Shown here one piece after another: positions 24,489-34,141 of a stretch of DNA of 64,000 nucleotides. Both the position numbers and the translations under genes were made by a program. The notes below the pieces were generated by a model, which saw only the letters and a program-made list of their open reading frames with translations, did not search any database and had not been told where the DNA came from. Numbering within the stretch: position 1 is the first letter of the stretch; each line of letters opens with the position of its first letter. The stretch comes from SSF26 sp037443945 (GTDB taxonomy: Bacteria > Chloroflexota > Anaerolineae > J102): positions 1-64,000 of the forward strand of contig JBBINH010000006.1 in assembly GCA_037443945.1 (NCBI GenBank), in the 5' to 3' direction.

Positions 24489-25325
24489 CTATGCCCTGCT
24501 GCGTTCGGTATAGGCGACGGCGCCATAGCCGACAACCCGCTGTCGGTCCCCGGCCGTATCTCCCGAATTGCGATAATCCAGCAGATAGGGTCGCCAGCCC
24601 AGGCGTTGGGCCACAAGCATAAGCGTCAGGATAGGGAGCAGACCACACGCCTCACCCCGGCCGACGGCCGCAACATCCCCGGCCACGACGGCCTGCAAAA
24701 AAGCCGTATCCAGCCGACGCGCCGTGTCGTAGGGATGATAGTGGCTGAGGTCGGAGCTGACCACCACCAGAGCCGTGGCTTCGGCGGCCAGTCGTTCGGC
24801 CAGGATGGCAGCCACCCGATCCGGATCGACCGTGCCGAAAAGCAGGGGCACCAGGCGAAAGCGCTCATCGCCAAGGACCTGCAAGAAGGGCACTTCCACC
24901 TCCAGGCTGTGTTCGGGGACATGCGCTTCATCATCGTAATGGATCGGTCCCTTGGCCTCGACGAGCTCGGCCACCACGTCGGTAGCCACCGGGGCCTCGC
25001 CCAGGGGCGTGCGCATGGCCCGAAAGGTGCCGGCAGCCACCCCACGCACGGGCACAAAATGCGCCGGACCCAGCAGGTAGATGGTGCGATCCGTCAGATC
25101 GGGCAAGGCCCGAAAGCTGTAACCTGCCACCGGTCCCGAGTAGATATAGCCGGCATGGGGAGCGATGACCGCGCGCACGGTCTCCGACCATGCCGGCACC
25201 CGGGCTGCGGCCAGATACTCGGCAATCTGGCTGCGCAGCCCTTGCGGTTGCGCCGGATAGAACATCCCTGCCACCGCCGGCCGACGCACCGAGGATGGTG
25301 GCACCTGCACGGGATAGGGTCTCAT
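24489..25325 (-). CDS. MEMO-family protein (AmmeMemoRadiSam system protein B-like)
   Basis: 278 residues resembling MEMO1 and extradiol class III dioxygenases. Motifs: RRPAVAGMFYP, VIAPHAGYIYSGPVAGYSF (His metal ligand), LLGPAHF, EHSLEVEVPFLQ and VVVSSDLSHYHPYDTARRLD. In MEMO these His/Cys residues bind copper or iron. The activity in bacteria is not established. It is cotranscribed with the AMMECR1 gene. Confidence 0.93.
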   Translation of the reverse strand: MRPYPVQVPPSSVRRPAVAGMFYPAQPQGLRSQIAEYLAAARVPAWSETVRAVIAPHAGYIYSGPVAGYSFRALPDLTDRTIYLLGPAHFVPVRGVAAGTFRAMRTPLGEAPVATDVVAELVEAKGPIHYDDEAHVPEHSLEVEVPFLQVLGDERFRLVPLLFGTVDPDRVAAILAERLAAEATALVVVSSDLSHYHPYDTARRLDTAFLQAVVAGDVAAVGRGEACGLLPILTLMLVAQRLGWRPYLLDYRNSGDTAGDRQRVVGYGAVAYTERSRA

Positions 25326-25385
25326 GATGGGCCTCCTGACCCGAAGAAGGACAAAGCCGCCAACGGGGGAAGATACGTCGGCAGG

Positions 25386-25805
25386 TCAGGGGATAACCAG
25401 CACAGGCACGCGAGCGCCGCTGAGGACTTGCTGACTTACGCTACCCAGCAGTCGCTCACGCACCTGGGTACGGTTGCGACTGCCGATGAGGATGAGATCG
25501 GCGCCGATGCGCTCGGCTTCGGTCAGGATCACCTCGGCCGGAGCTCCCTCAATGGCTTCGCCGATGGCCTCGATGTTCGCCTCCTGCAGAAAAGCCCGCG
25601 CATCCTGCACCACCTCTGCCGCCACGCGACGATAGGCTTCGGCCAATTCGGCATAGCCTTCATTGGCAGCATAATGGGAGGGCAACTGATAAGCGTGGAC
25701 GATGTACAGCGTTGCGCGCTCCAGTTTGCCGAAATGGAGCAGGTACATCAGCAAGCGTTCGGTTGCGGCCGAACCGTCTATGGCTGCCAGAACGGTCTTG
25801 AACAT
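25386..25805 (-). CDS. Universal stress protein (UspA family)
   Basis: 139 residues, one Usp domain. N-terminal FKTVLAAIDGSAATERLL and C-terminal LILIGSRNRTQVRERLLGSVSQQVL, an ATP-binding G-2x-G-9x-G(S) motif in which the first Gly pair is modified (GSRNRTQ). It probably binds ATP and helps stress survival. Single gene, 60 bp upstream of the MEMO operon on the same strand. Confidence 0.92.
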   Translation of the reverse strand: MFKTVLAAIDGSAATERLLMYLLHFGKLERATLYIVHAYQLPSHYAANEGYAELAEAYRRVAAEVVQDARAFLQEANIEAIGEAIEGAPAEVILTEAERIGADLILIGSRNRTQVRERLLGSVSQQVLSGARVPVLVIP

Positions 25806-26012
25806 ATCGGCAGGTCACCGACAAACGCAACGAGGACGAAAAAGCACCCTGAACGCGACAAGGCGGAGCGACGGCGCAACGGTTGCCGTTTGCTTGTGTT
25901 CTTAGCATAACACAAAAGCCGCGTTTCGTGTCGATCGATTTTCCGGGCGATGGCGCCGGACCCAGACCGGCCTCAGCGTCCGGATTTTTTCGCTCTCAGA
26001 CCGGATAGACCT

Positions 26013-27029
26013 ATGACTGCGACAACCGTGCTTCTGATTCCCGGCGACGGCATCGGCGCCGAAGTGATCCCCCTCGCCGGCCGGGTGCTGGCTTTGCTGG
26101 CGCCCGATCTCGAATTTGTCCAGGCCGAAGCCGGCTGGACCTGTTTCCGCCGTCAGGGCGAGGCCTTGCCGGCATCGACCCTGGAATTGGCCCGCCGGGC
26201 CGACGCCATCCTGTTCGGCGCCGTTCAATCCCCCTCGGAAGATGTGCCCGGCTACAAAAGCCCCATCCTCACCCTGCGCCGCGAGCTGGACCTGTGGGCC
26301 AATCTGCGCCCGGCGCGCAGTTTGCCCGGCTGTCAACCCGAATTCGACCTGCTGATCGTGCGCGAGAACAGCGAGGATCTGTACGTGGGTCGCGAACGGG
26401 CCATTCCCGGCGGTTTCGTGGCCGAACGGGTCATCACCGCGGCGGCCAGCCGGCGTATCGCCGAACTGGCCTGCACCCAGGCCCTGCACCATGCGGCCCG
26501 CACCGGACGCCGGCCTCATCTCACCATTGTGCACAAGGCCAATGTGCTCAAGAAAACCGACGGTCTGTTTCGCACGAGTTGCCTGGAGGTGGCGGCGCGT
26601 TTTCCCACCCTCCAGGTGGATGAGATGCTGGTGGATGCGGCGGCCATGTGGCTGGTGCGTGAGCCCGGTCGTTTCGATGTCATCGTCACGACCAATCTGT
26701 TCGGGGATATCCTCTCCGATTTGACCGCCGGGCTGGCCGGGGGTCTGGGTCTGGCGCCTTCGGCCAATCTCGGCTCCGGCCGTGTGGCCCTGTTCGAGCC
26801 GGTCCACGGCTCGGCGCCCGATATCGCCGGCCGCGGCATTGCCAACCCGCTCGCCACGTTGCGTTGTGTGGTCATGTTGTTGCACCATTTAGGACGCGAC
26901 GAACCGGCCCGCCGTCTCGAGGCCGCCATTGACACCGTTATCGCCAACGGGCCTTACCCACCCGATCTGGGCGGCCGCGCCACCACCCAGGAGGTGGTGG
27001 ATGCCGTGCGGCGCCACGCCCTGGCCTGA
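26013..27029 (+). CDS. Isocitrate/isopropylmalate/homoisocitrate dehydrogenase family enzyme
   Basis: 338 residues from the ATG at 26013 (MTATTVLLIPGDGIGAEV). It is a beta-decarboxylating NAD(P)-dependent dehydrogenase. The substrate loop reads LIVRENSEDLYVGRERAI, closer to isocitrate and homoisocitrate enzymes than to LeuB, which has a different loop. It has the metal site FDVIVTTNLFGDILSD and ends with the EPVHGSAPDIAG motif. Upstream of argJ with a phosphatase between them, so a homoisocitrate role in lysine or arginine-type amino-acid synthesis is possible. The substrate cannot be fixed from sequence alone. Confidence 0.85.
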   Translation: MTATTVLLIPGDGIGAEVIPLAGRVLALLAPDLEFVQAEAGWTCFRRQGEALPASTLELARRADAILFGAVQSPSEDVPGYKSPILTLRRELDLWANLRPARSLPGCQPEFDLLIVRENSEDLYVGRERAIPGGFVAERVITAAASRRIAELACTQALHHAARTGRRPHLTIVHKANVLKKTDGLFRTSCLEVAARFPTLQVDEMLVDAAAMWLVREPGRFDVIVTTNLFGDILSDLTAGLAGGLGLAPSANLGSGRVALFEPVHGSAPDIAGRGIANPLATLRCVVMLLHHLGRDEPARRLEAAIDTVIANGPYPPDLGGRATTQEVVDAVRRHALA

Positions 27030-27090
27030 AGGACGGCCCGACGGCGATGCGGCGTTGCCATTGCTCCTCATCCTCGTCGGACGCGTTGTT

Positions 27091-27618
27091 ATGGCTATGC
27101 CCATCCTCTATCTGGCCCGCCACGCCACACCGGATTGGGAACGCAAGGACATCCCCTACGATGTCCCGCCCGGTCCGCCTCTGATTCCCCAGGGCGAGGA
27201 AGAGGCCGCCCAACTGGCCGCCTGGCTGGCCTCTCGCAACCTGGCCCGCGTCATCACCTCACCCCTGCTGCGCGCCCAGCAAACGGCGGCCATCGTGGCC
27301 GAACGCCTGGGTCTGCCCCTGACCGTGGTCCCCGAGCTGGCCGAGAAGCGTCGGGATGAAACCAGCGAAGAGGTCACCATGCGCATGGCGCGCTTTTATC
27401 GCCATTGGCTGCACAACGGCGCCGAGACCGTTCTGGCGGTTTCGCATGGTTTTCCCATCGAGATGCTGCTGCGGACGCTGGGCATGCCCGCAGGCGAGCT
27501 GGCGCAATGGCGCGGGCGCTTCGACCACAACAACCCGGTCCCCTGCGCCGGCGTCTGGCAGATCGAACCGGTAGGCGCCATGCCCTTGTGTGCCCTGGCT
27601 TTTATACCGCAACGCTGA
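27091..27618 (+). CDS. Histidine phosphatase (phosphoglycerate-mutase-like)
   Basis: 175 residues from ATG 27091 (MAMPILYLARHATPDWE). The phospho-His is in LARHATPD (usual RHG becomes RHA). Further motifs are LTSPLLRAQQTA-like ITSPLLRAQQTAAIVAERLG and the second catalytic His in VLAVSHGFPIEML. It removes phosphate from a small metabolite or sugar phosphate; substrate unknown. Lies between the dehydrogenase and argJ, all on the plus strand with short gaps. Confidence 0.88.
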   Translation: MAMPILYLARHATPDWERKDIPYDVPPGPPLIPQGEEEAAQLAAWLASRNLARVITSPLLRAQQTAAIVAERLGLPLTVVPELAEKRRDETSEEVTMRMARFYRHWLHNGAETVLAVSHGFPIEMLLRTLGMPAGELAQWRGRFDHNNPVPCAGVWQIEPVGAMPLCALAFIPQR

Positions 27619-27635
27619 GCCTTATCCTAACCGTT

Positions 27636-28877
27636 ATGGCGACCACCGAACCCCTCCTTCCCGCCGGTTTTGCCTTTGCCGGCCTGGCCTGCGGCATCAA
27701 GGCCAACGGCCGCCCCGATCTGGCCCTGGTCTTCAGCGAGGTTCCGGCTACAGCGGCCGGGGTCTTCACGCAAAATCGTTTTGCCGCCGCGCCGGTGCAA
27801 TTCGACCGTCAGGTTCTGACCGTCAACCCCACGGGCATCCACGCCATCTTGATCAACAGCGGCAATGCCAACGCCGTGACCGGCGCGGCCGGCCTGGCCG
27901 CCGCGCGGCGCAGCGCCGAGGCCCTGGAGGCCACCTTCGGCCTGCCGCCGTGGTCCACTCTGGTGATGTCCACCGGCGTCATCGGCCAGCCCTTCCCTGT
28001 GGAACGCATCGAGGCGGCGCTGCCGGCGCTCTACCGGGCCTTGCGTCCCGATGGCGAAGGCCTGCGGGCGGCGGCCGAAGCCATCATGACCACAGACACC
28101 CGCCCCAAGATGGCCTGGGTGGAGGGCCGCGTGGCCGATGCGGTGGTGCGGGTGGCCGGTATCGCCAAAGGCGCCGGCATGATCCACCCACGCATGGCAA
28201 CCATGCTGGCCGCCATCGTCACCGACGCCGAGTTGACGGCAGCCGCGCTACAACAGGCCCTCAACCAGGCGGTGGCCCACTCCTTCAACCGCATCAGCGT
28301 CGACGGCGATACGAGCACAAACGACACGGTGCTCGTGCTCGCCAACGGGCTGGCCGGTCATCCGCTTCTGGAGGAGACCTCCGGCCCCGACTTCGAGGCC
28401 TTTGTTGCCCTGCTGACCGAGGTCTGCACCCAACTCGCCCAGGCCATCGTGCGCGACGGCGAAGGCGCCACCAAGTTCGTCACCATCCGGGTGACAGGCC
28501 TGGATACGGATGCAGAGGCCCATCGCGTGGCCAACGCCATCGCCATCTCGCCGCTGGTGAAAACGGCCATCTACGGGGGCGATGCCAATTGGGGCCGTAT
28601 TCTCATGGCGGCCGGCAACAGCGGTGTGGCTTTTGCTCCCGAAGCCGCCGAGCTGTGGATCAGCGGCGGGACCGCTCCCCAGACCATGCTGCCCCCCCTG
28701 CAACTGGTGGCGGCCGGCGCGCCGTTGCCCTTTGCCGAGTCCGAATCGGCCCGGCGTTTTGCCCAACCCGAACTGCTCATCGACCTGCGTCTGGGCACCG
28801 GGCCGGGTCAGGCCGTCGTGTGGACCTGTGACCTGAGCCACGCGTACGTGACGATCAACGGCAGCTACCGCACCTGA
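27636..28877 (+). CDS. argJ: Glutamate N-acetyltransferase / ornithine acetyltransferase
   Basis: 413 residues from ATG 27636. ArgJ is autoprocessed into two chains at an Ala-Thr bond; here the site is in GAGMIHPRMATMLAAIVT, where Thr becomes the nucleophile. Other conserved blocks: INSGNANAVTGAAG, VMSTGVIGQPFP, DGDTSTNDTVLVLANG, and GRILMAAGNSGV. It recycles the acetyl group from N-acetylornithine to glutamate (and may make N-acetylglutamate de novo) in arginine synthesis. Other arg genes are not adjacent. Confidence 0.95.
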   Translation: MATTEPLLPAGFAFAGLACGIKANGRPDLALVFSEVPATAAGVFTQNRFAAAPVQFDRQVLTVNPTGIHAILINSGNANAVTGAAGLAAARRSAEALEATFGLPPWSTLVMSTGVIGQPFPVERIEAALPALYRALRPDGEGLRAAAEAIMTTDTRPKMAWVEGRVADAVVRVAGIAKGAGMIHPRMATMLAAIVTDAELTAAALQQALNQAVAHSFNRISVDGDTSTNDTVLVLANGLAGHPLLEETSGPDFEAFVALLTEVCTQLAQAIVRDGEGATKFVTIRVTGLDTDAEAHRVANAIAISPLVKTAIYGGDANWGRILMAAGNSGVAFAPEAAELWISGGTAPQTMLPPLQLVAAGAPLPFAESESARRFAQPELLIDLRLGTGPGQAVVWTCDLSHAYVTINGSYRT

Positions 28878-28886
28878 GCCCGGACC

Positions 28887-30281
28887 CTATGCCGGCGCCA
28901 ACAAACCCGCCACCAGCGGCTCGAAACGGGCGGTGAAGTGACGGAGCACAGGCGGTTCGTACACCATGCGCACCCCGCGTATGCGCGGGGCCAGCGCGCG
29001 CACATGGATGAGGACCTCGGCCAGGTAGTCCACATGGCTTTGGGTGTATACCCGTCGGGGAAAGGCCAGGCGCACGAGTTCCATGGCCGCCGGGGCTTCG
29101 GAACCGTCGGGCCGACGGCCGAACATGACGGTGTCGATGGGCACCGAGCGCACCCCACCCTCCAGATACAAGACCAGCGCCAAAGCCCAGGCCGGGTATT
29201 CATACCAGGGCACATGGGGCAGCATGGCGCGAGCATCGAGGTAAATGGCATGGCCGCCCGTGGGCAAGACCAGAGGGATGTCGTTGTGCATGCAGATCTC
29301 GCCCAGGTACTCCACCGAGCGAATCCGATAGCGCAGATAATCTTCGTCGAGGACCTCACGCAACCCCACGGCGATGGCTTCCAGATCGTAACCGGCCAGG
29401 CCCCCGTAGGTGGGAAAGCCCTCGCTGAGGATGAGCAGGTTCTTGCACCGTTGGGCCAGTTCGTCATCGTTGAGCGCCAGAAAACCACCGATGTTGGCCA
29501 GACCGTCCTTTTTGGCGCTCATGGTACAGCCGTCCACATAGCTGAACATCTCGCGGGCGATTTCCAGAGGCGTCTTCTCGGCATAGCCCGGCTCGCGCAG
29601 CTTGATGAACCAGGCGTTTTCGGCAAAGCGGCAGGCATCCAGGAAGAGCGGCACACCGTAACGGTTGCAAATGGCTCTGGCCTCGCGAATGTTGGCCATG
29701 CTTACGGGTTGTCCGCCGCCGGAGTTGTTCGTCACCGTGATCATGACCAGAGGCACGCAGCCGGGATGGTCGCGCAAGACCCTCTCTAGGGCCTCCAAAT
29801 CCATGTTGCCCTTGAAGGGATGGTAGCGCTGGGGCTCCCGGCTTTCGGGGATGGGCAGATCGAGGGCCTGGGCCTTGCGATATTCGACATTGGCCCGGGT
29901 GGTGTCGAAGTGGGTGTTGTTGGGCACGATGTCGCCGGGCTTGAGCATGGCGCCGAACAGGATGCGTTCGGCCGCGCGGCCCTGATGGGTGGGGATGACA
30001 TGTTTCAGACCCGTAATGTCACGCACGGCCGCCTCGAAACGGTAGAAGGAGCTGGCACCGGCGTAGCTTTCGTCGCCCATCATCATGCCGGCCCATTGCC
30101 GGGAGGACATGGCGCCCGTCCCGGAATCGGTGAGCAGGTCGATAAGCACGTCTTCGGCCCTGAGGAGGAACAGGTTATAGCCGGCGGCGGCCAGGGCCGC
30201 GACCCGCTGTTCACGCGTCGTACGGCGGATCGGCTCCACCGTTTTGATGCGAAAGGGTTCGATGATGGTCTTGAAGGTCAT
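28887..30281 (-). CDS. tnaA: Tryptophanase (tryptophan indole-lyase)
   Basis: 464 residues from the ATG at 30281. PLP enzyme of the beta-eliminating lyase family: PTHQGRAAERILF, the PLP Lys in CTMSAKKDGLANIGGF and NNSGGGQPVSM. The C-terminal LRHFTARFEPL has His where tryptophanases have it; tyrosine phenol-lyases carry Phe, so tryptophanase is favoured. It would split tryptophan to indole, pyruvate and ammonia. The gene starts 5 bp after the stop of a DinG-like helicase gene, so the two are probably cotranscribed. No TnaC-like leader is seen. Confidence 0.9.
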   Translation of the reverse strand: MTFKTIIEPFRIKTVEPIRRTTREQRVAALAAAGYNLFLLRAEDVLIDLLTDSGTGAMSSRQWAGMMMGDESYAGASSFYRFEAAVRDITGLKHVIPTHQGRAAERILFGAMLKPGDIVPNNTHFDTTRANVEYRKAQALDLPIPESREPQRYHPFKGNMDLEALERVLRDHPGCVPLVMITVTNNSGGGQPVSMANIREARAICNRYGVPLFLDACRFAENAWFIKLREPGYAEKTPLEIAREMFSYVDGCTMSAKKDGLANIGGFLALNDDELAQRCKNLLILSEGFPTYGGLAGYDLEAIAVGLREVLDEDYLRYRIRSVEYLGEICMHNDIPLVLPTGGHAIYLDARAMLPHVPWYEYPAWALALVLYLEGGVRSVPIDTVMFGRRPDGSEAPAAMELVRLAFPRRVYTQSHVDYLAEVLIHVRALAPRIRGVRMVYEPPVLRHFTARFEPLVAGLLAPA

Positions 30282-30286
30282 AGCGA

Positions 30287-33217
30287 CTACCCCCACGGTG
30301 GTGGATCGGGCAGGAAATCGGGGAATTCCGGATGCTCAGAGGCCTTATGCAGCAACGGCGTGGTCTTGGTGGACGGCAACGGTTCGCCCCGCAGCCAGCG
30401 CCGGGCCGCCAGGGGCAGATCGGCCAGCGGCCCACGGTGAACGGTGCAGGGAGGCAACGATTCCAGGAACAGCCGACCGTAGGCTTTGGTGAGGATGCGC
30501 CGGTCGAGAATGACACAGATACCCCGGTCGGTGCTGGCACGGATCAGCCGACCGAAACCCTGGCGCAGATGGAGGATGGCTTCGGGTACCGAGTAGTTGT
30601 AGAAGGGCGATTCGATGGTTTCGGAACGGGCGGAGACGATGGGGTCGCTGGGGACGGCAAAGGGGAGCCGGGCGATGACCAGCGCACTGAGGGCCTCACC
30701 CTGGACGTCCACCCCCTCCCAAAAGCTGCGGGTGCCGAAGATGACGGCGCGCTCGCTGCGGCGGAATTCCTCCAGCAGTTGCCGGCGCGATCCCCCTTCA
30801 CCCTGTACGTAGAGCGCAAGCCCCGCCTCCTCCAGATAAGGGCGAAGAGCCTCGGCCGTCCGCTGCAACTGAGCATAGGAGGTAAACAGCGCCATCAAGC
30901 GGCCCTCGGTGGCCAGACTCAATTCCAGAATGGCCTGTTGGACTTTGCTCTCGTACGGGCTGGCCTGATCGGGTTGGTCGGGTTCGGGTATATCGGTGGG
31001 GAGATAGAGCAGGGCGTTGGCCTGATAGTCAAAGGGGCTGGGCAAGGCAAGCTCATCGGCCATCTCGATGTTGAGCCGACTGCGCAGATAGGCGAAGCTG
31101 TTCGTGGTGCGCAGGGTCGCCGACGTGAGGATAACGGTGTCGTTCGTCCCAAAAATCGTTTTCTGGATGAGATCGCCCACATGAAGGGGGGCACTATTGA
31201 GCGAAATGAATGTCTCGCCCTTATCGCTGTAACGCAGCCAGTAGATGGTATTGGCATCGGGTGTGAAAATGGCCGTTTGGAACAGTTTGTAGACGGCGCC
31301 CAGGTTACGCAGGGCGGCATCCAGGTCGTTGACGAGTTCGTCGAGGCCGGTGATGGGATAGTTGCTCAGATCGAGCAGGGCATTGCGCAGTTGCGAGAGC
31401 TTGTCGAGAAACTCACCGAAGGGCAGGATGAGATTATCGCCGGTGATCTCGACATCCACCCAGGCTGCCTGTACCCGCTCCTTTTTGGTGATGCGGAGCA
31501 GGACATCGTAGTTGTTGATCACCTCGTCATGGTTGGCTCGGCCCCGGCGCCGGTTACCCAGACGATCCCGAACATAACGGGCCATGGCGTCCAGACAATC
31601 GGCCATCCGGTCTTCAAGGGTGATTGCCGCACGGGCCAGGAACTCGGTCAGGGCAAGGACGGGGGCGGCCCGCTCCCACGGACAGGCATTCCGGACGGCG
31701 GTGGCCACATCGGCCAGCCGCCCTACGGCCCGCTCCTCGACTTCGACCGGGGCCAGCTCGCGCAGATAGGCGGTGAAAGTGGGCAAATCGACCTCAAGGG
31801 TATAGGCCTTGGTGGCCGCTTCCTCCAGGTGGTGGGCCTCATCCACGATCACGTGCTGATAGAACGGCAGAACACGGTTCTCGACGGCGATATCGGCCAG
31901 GAGAAGGGCATGATTGACGATAATAACATGGGCGGCTTCGGCCCGGGCGCGAGCCCGATAGAAGAAACAGGGCTGCCGGCGCCCCTCAACGCAGTGTTTG
32001 AATGAACAGGTGGCGCTATCGGCGCAGATCCGCTGCCACACGGCCCGCTCGCGGCTATTGGCCAGGGTGATCTCGCTCTGATCGCCGGTGGTTGTGGTCT
32101 CCAACCAGACGAGAACGCGGGCGATCACGCTGAGTTCAATGGGATCGAGGTCAGGCCGGGCCATAAGCTGCTCCAACCGGCGCGGGCACAGGTAGTTGCT
32201 GCGCCCTTTCAACAGGGCGACCTGAAAATCGAAGGGCAGGACGTTGTGCAGATCGGGTAGGTCCTTGTGGAAGAGCTGGTCTTGCAGGTTGATGGTGTTG
32301 CTGCTGACGACCACGCGCTGACCGGTTTGCACGGCCCAGGCTAGGGCAGGGATGAGGTAGGCCACCGATTTGCCCGTGCCGGTGCCGGCCTCGACGAGGA
32401 GATGGCGTTTTTCATTGAAGGCACGGGCGACGGCCCGTAGCATCTCGACCTGAGGCGGCCGGTGCTCGTAACGGGCGAAGGCCTGGGCAAAGCGCCCGTC
32501 GGGTTCCAGCATGGCCGCCAGGGCATCCACATCCAGAGGTTGAGGCCGTTCTTTCGGTTCCAGAGGCGACGGCATGACCCACGGGGCCGGTTCCGGGCGG
32601 ACGGGTCGCCGTTCGGTCCATCGCCGTGCGGCCAGGTGCTCGGCTTCCTGGAAGATCGGACGCAGACTCCAGTCGGAGCGGGCCGCCAGGCGATTGATCT
32701 GCTGGAGCACGGGAAGCGGCAAGGCGACCGCCCGCTCCAACAAGGCCAGGAAGACGTGCATGGTCGTTTCGGCATCGGGCAGCGCGCGATGGGTCTGCGC
32801 AATGGGAATGCCGAGATGGGCCGCCAAGCGTTCCAGCTTGTAACTGCCCAACTGAGGCAGCAGGATCAAGGCCAGTTCCCAGGTATCGACAATGGCGTTG
32901 TGGTTGTAAAGGCCGCCGGCCTTGAGAAAGGCCACATCGAAGCCGATGTTATGGCCCACCAGAGTAGCATTGCCTACAAAGCGCCGAAACAAGGGTGCCA
33001 CGTGGGCCAAAAACGGCGCGCGGTCGGCCTCTTCCTGATCGATCCCGGTGAGGCGCCGGATGGCGGCCGGGATAGGGCGGCCGGGATTGACCACCTGGGA
33101 AAAGGTCTCCAGGATCTCGCCGTTGCGAAAGCGCACGGCGCCCAACTCGAGAATGGCGTCGCGATCGGGATTCAGACCCGTGGTTTCCAGGTCCACGGCG
33201 ACATAGACTTGGCCCAT
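30287..33217 (-). CDS. dinG: DinG-family helicase with N-terminal DnaQ-like exonuclease domain
   Basis: 976 residues. The N-terminal exonuclease domain (1-170) has VDLETTGLNP (ExoI), HNIGFDVAF (ExoII) and HRALPDAETT (ExoIII). The superfamily 2 XPD/DinG helicase part begins with VEAGTGTGKSVAYLIPAL (Walker A), then a four-Cys Fe-S region (YLCPRR and CSFKHCVEGRRQPCF), and Walker B DEAHHLEEA. The C-terminal helicase half has FGTRSFWEGVDV and LPFAVPSDP. DinG helicases unwind DNA or DNA-RNA hybrids in repair; the exonuclease-fused form is known in Firmicutes. Confidence 0.93.
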   Translation of the reverse strand: MGQVYVAVDLETTGLNPDRDAILELGAVRFRNGEILETFSQVVNPGRPIPAAIRRLTGIDQEEADRAPFLAHVAPLFRRFVGNATLVGHNIGFDVAFLKAGGLYNHNAIVDTWELALILLPQLGSYKLERLAAHLGIPIAQTHRALPDAETTMHVFLALLERAVALPLPVLQQINRLAARSDWSLRPIFQEAEHLAARRWTERRPVRPEPAPWVMPSPLEPKERPQPLDVDALAAMLEPDGRFAQAFARYEHRPPQVEMLRAVARAFNEKRHLLVEAGTGTGKSVAYLIPALAWAVQTGQRVVVSSNTINLQDQLFHKDLPDLHNVLPFDFQVALLKGRSNYLCPRRLEQLMARPDLDPIELSVIARVLVWLETTTTGDQSEITLANSRERAVWQRICADSATCSFKHCVEGRRQPCFFYRARARAEAAHVIIVNHALLLADIAVENRVLPFYQHVIVDEAHHLEEAATKAYTLEVDLPTFTAYLRELAPVEVEERAVGRLADVATAVRNACPWERAAPVLALTEFLARAAITLEDRMADCLDAMARYVRDRLGNRRRGRANHDEVINNYDVLLRITKKERVQAAWVDVEITGDNLILPFGEFLDKLSQLRNALLDLSNYPITGLDELVNDLDAALRNLGAVYKLFQTAIFTPDANTIYWLRYSDKGETFISLNSAPLHVGDLIQKTIFGTNDTVILTSATLRTTNSFAYLRSRLNIEMADELALPSPFDYQANALLYLPTDIPEPDQPDQASPYESKVQQAILELSLATEGRLMALFTSYAQLQRTAEALRPYLEEAGLALYVQGEGGSRRQLLEEFRRSERAVIFGTRSFWEGVDVQGEALSALVIARLPFAVPSDPIVSARSETIESPFYNYSVPEAILHLRQGFGRLIRASTDRGICVILDRRILTKAYGRLFLESLPPCTVHRGPLADLPLAARRWLRGEPLPSTKTTPLLHKASEHPEFPDFLPDPPPWG

Positions 33218-33387
33218 GACGAAAGCGCACGGAGAAAAGGGATAGGAACGATCGGCGGAACGGAAAGTATACCACGGCGGGCAACGCCGTCCCTGCTGCC
33301 GCTCCTTGCCAAAGGGGCTATCGGTTCAGACCTTGAGCGCCGCAAGTCACAACAACCGGGGCCGCCAAGGCACCGGGCAGCCGGCAC

Positions 33388-34137
33388 TCACAGGTTGTCT
33401 TGATAGCGCGATTCCTCCAACTGTCGGCGCCGCCGTTCCTCAGCCGTCATGGCGGGCTCGGCCGCCGCCGGTGCCGCCCAACGCTGCTCGGCCGCGGCCA
33501 GCTCCGCCGCCGAGGCCGCACCTACCAGGCTCCAGCGCCCACAATGGGGACAGCGTTCGAACTTGCGCATGCCCACATTGGGCGCCCACCAATGCCGGGC
33601 GAAGGGTCGACCACAATGGGGACAAATGGCCCCACCCGCCAGCCCATAGCCGCGACCGCGACGATGCCCGCGACGTCGTTCCACCAGCACGCTGAGCAGC
33701 ACAAAAAGCGCGCCCAGGGCCAGAAGCGGTCCGGCGATCCGCCAGGCCGTCTGCCAGCCCTCGGCAGGGGCGACAAAGGTCCGTTCGAGCACGTTGGCCC
33801 GGAGTTGACGGCCATCGGCCGTGAATCCGAAAGCGGTCAGCCGATGGGGTCCCAGGGGATAATCGCCGGTGCGAAACCGATAACGAAAAGGCGGTTCGGT
33901 GTCCTCGCCGATGAGGCGGTCGTCGACAAAGAACTGCACCCGCACAACCTCCGGCGGCGCCTCGACATGCATGCTGAACAGCCCTTCGATGCGACCGGCC
34001 GGCCCACCGTAGCCCCAATCGCGGCGCAGCGAAAGCCGCAAAGTCGGCTCCTGGCCCTGACCATAACCGGGCCCAAGGAACACGAACAGCAGCACCGTTA
34101 CAAGCCCCAGGAGACGGACTCGATGAGGATGGGTCAT
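33388..34137 (-). CDS. Signal-peptide, single-membrane-helix protein with two C-terminal zinc-ribbon knuckles
   Basis: 249 residues from the ATG at 34137. It has a signal peptide (LLGLVTVLLFVFLGPGYG), an Ig-like extracytoplasmic domain with VRVQFFVDDRLIGEDTEPPFRYRF, and a membrane helix at about 150-172. A cytoplasmic tail holds two CPHCGR knuckles (AICPHCGRPF and ERCPHCGRW) and a charged helix. It overlaps nothing and starts 4 bp after the ABC-2 permease gene, so it may be an accessory of that transporter. Function unknown. Confidence 0.72.
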   Translation of the reverse strand: MTHPHRVRLLGLVTVLLFVFLGPGYGQGQEPTLRLSLRRDWGYGGPAGRIEGLFSMHVEAPPEVVRVQFFVDDRLIGEDTEPPFRYRFRTGDYPLGPHRLTAFGFTADGRQLRANVLERTFVAPAEGWQTAWRIAGPLLALGALFVLLSVLVERRRGHRRGRGYGLAGGAICPHCGRPFARHWWAPNVGMRKFERCPHCGRWSLVGAASAAELAAAEQRWAAPAAAEPAMTAEERRRRQLEESRYQDNL

Positions 34138-34141
34138 AAGC

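Noticed and set aside
26013..27029. 3-isopropylmalate dehydrogenase (leuB)
   Set aside because: The substrate loop RENSEDLYVG does not fit LeuB; an isocitrate/homoisocitrate-type enzyme is more likely, so no symbol was given.
28887..30281. Tyrosine phenol-lyase
   Set aside because: The C-terminal RHFTARF block has His as in tryptophanases, where tyrosine phenol-lyases have Phe.
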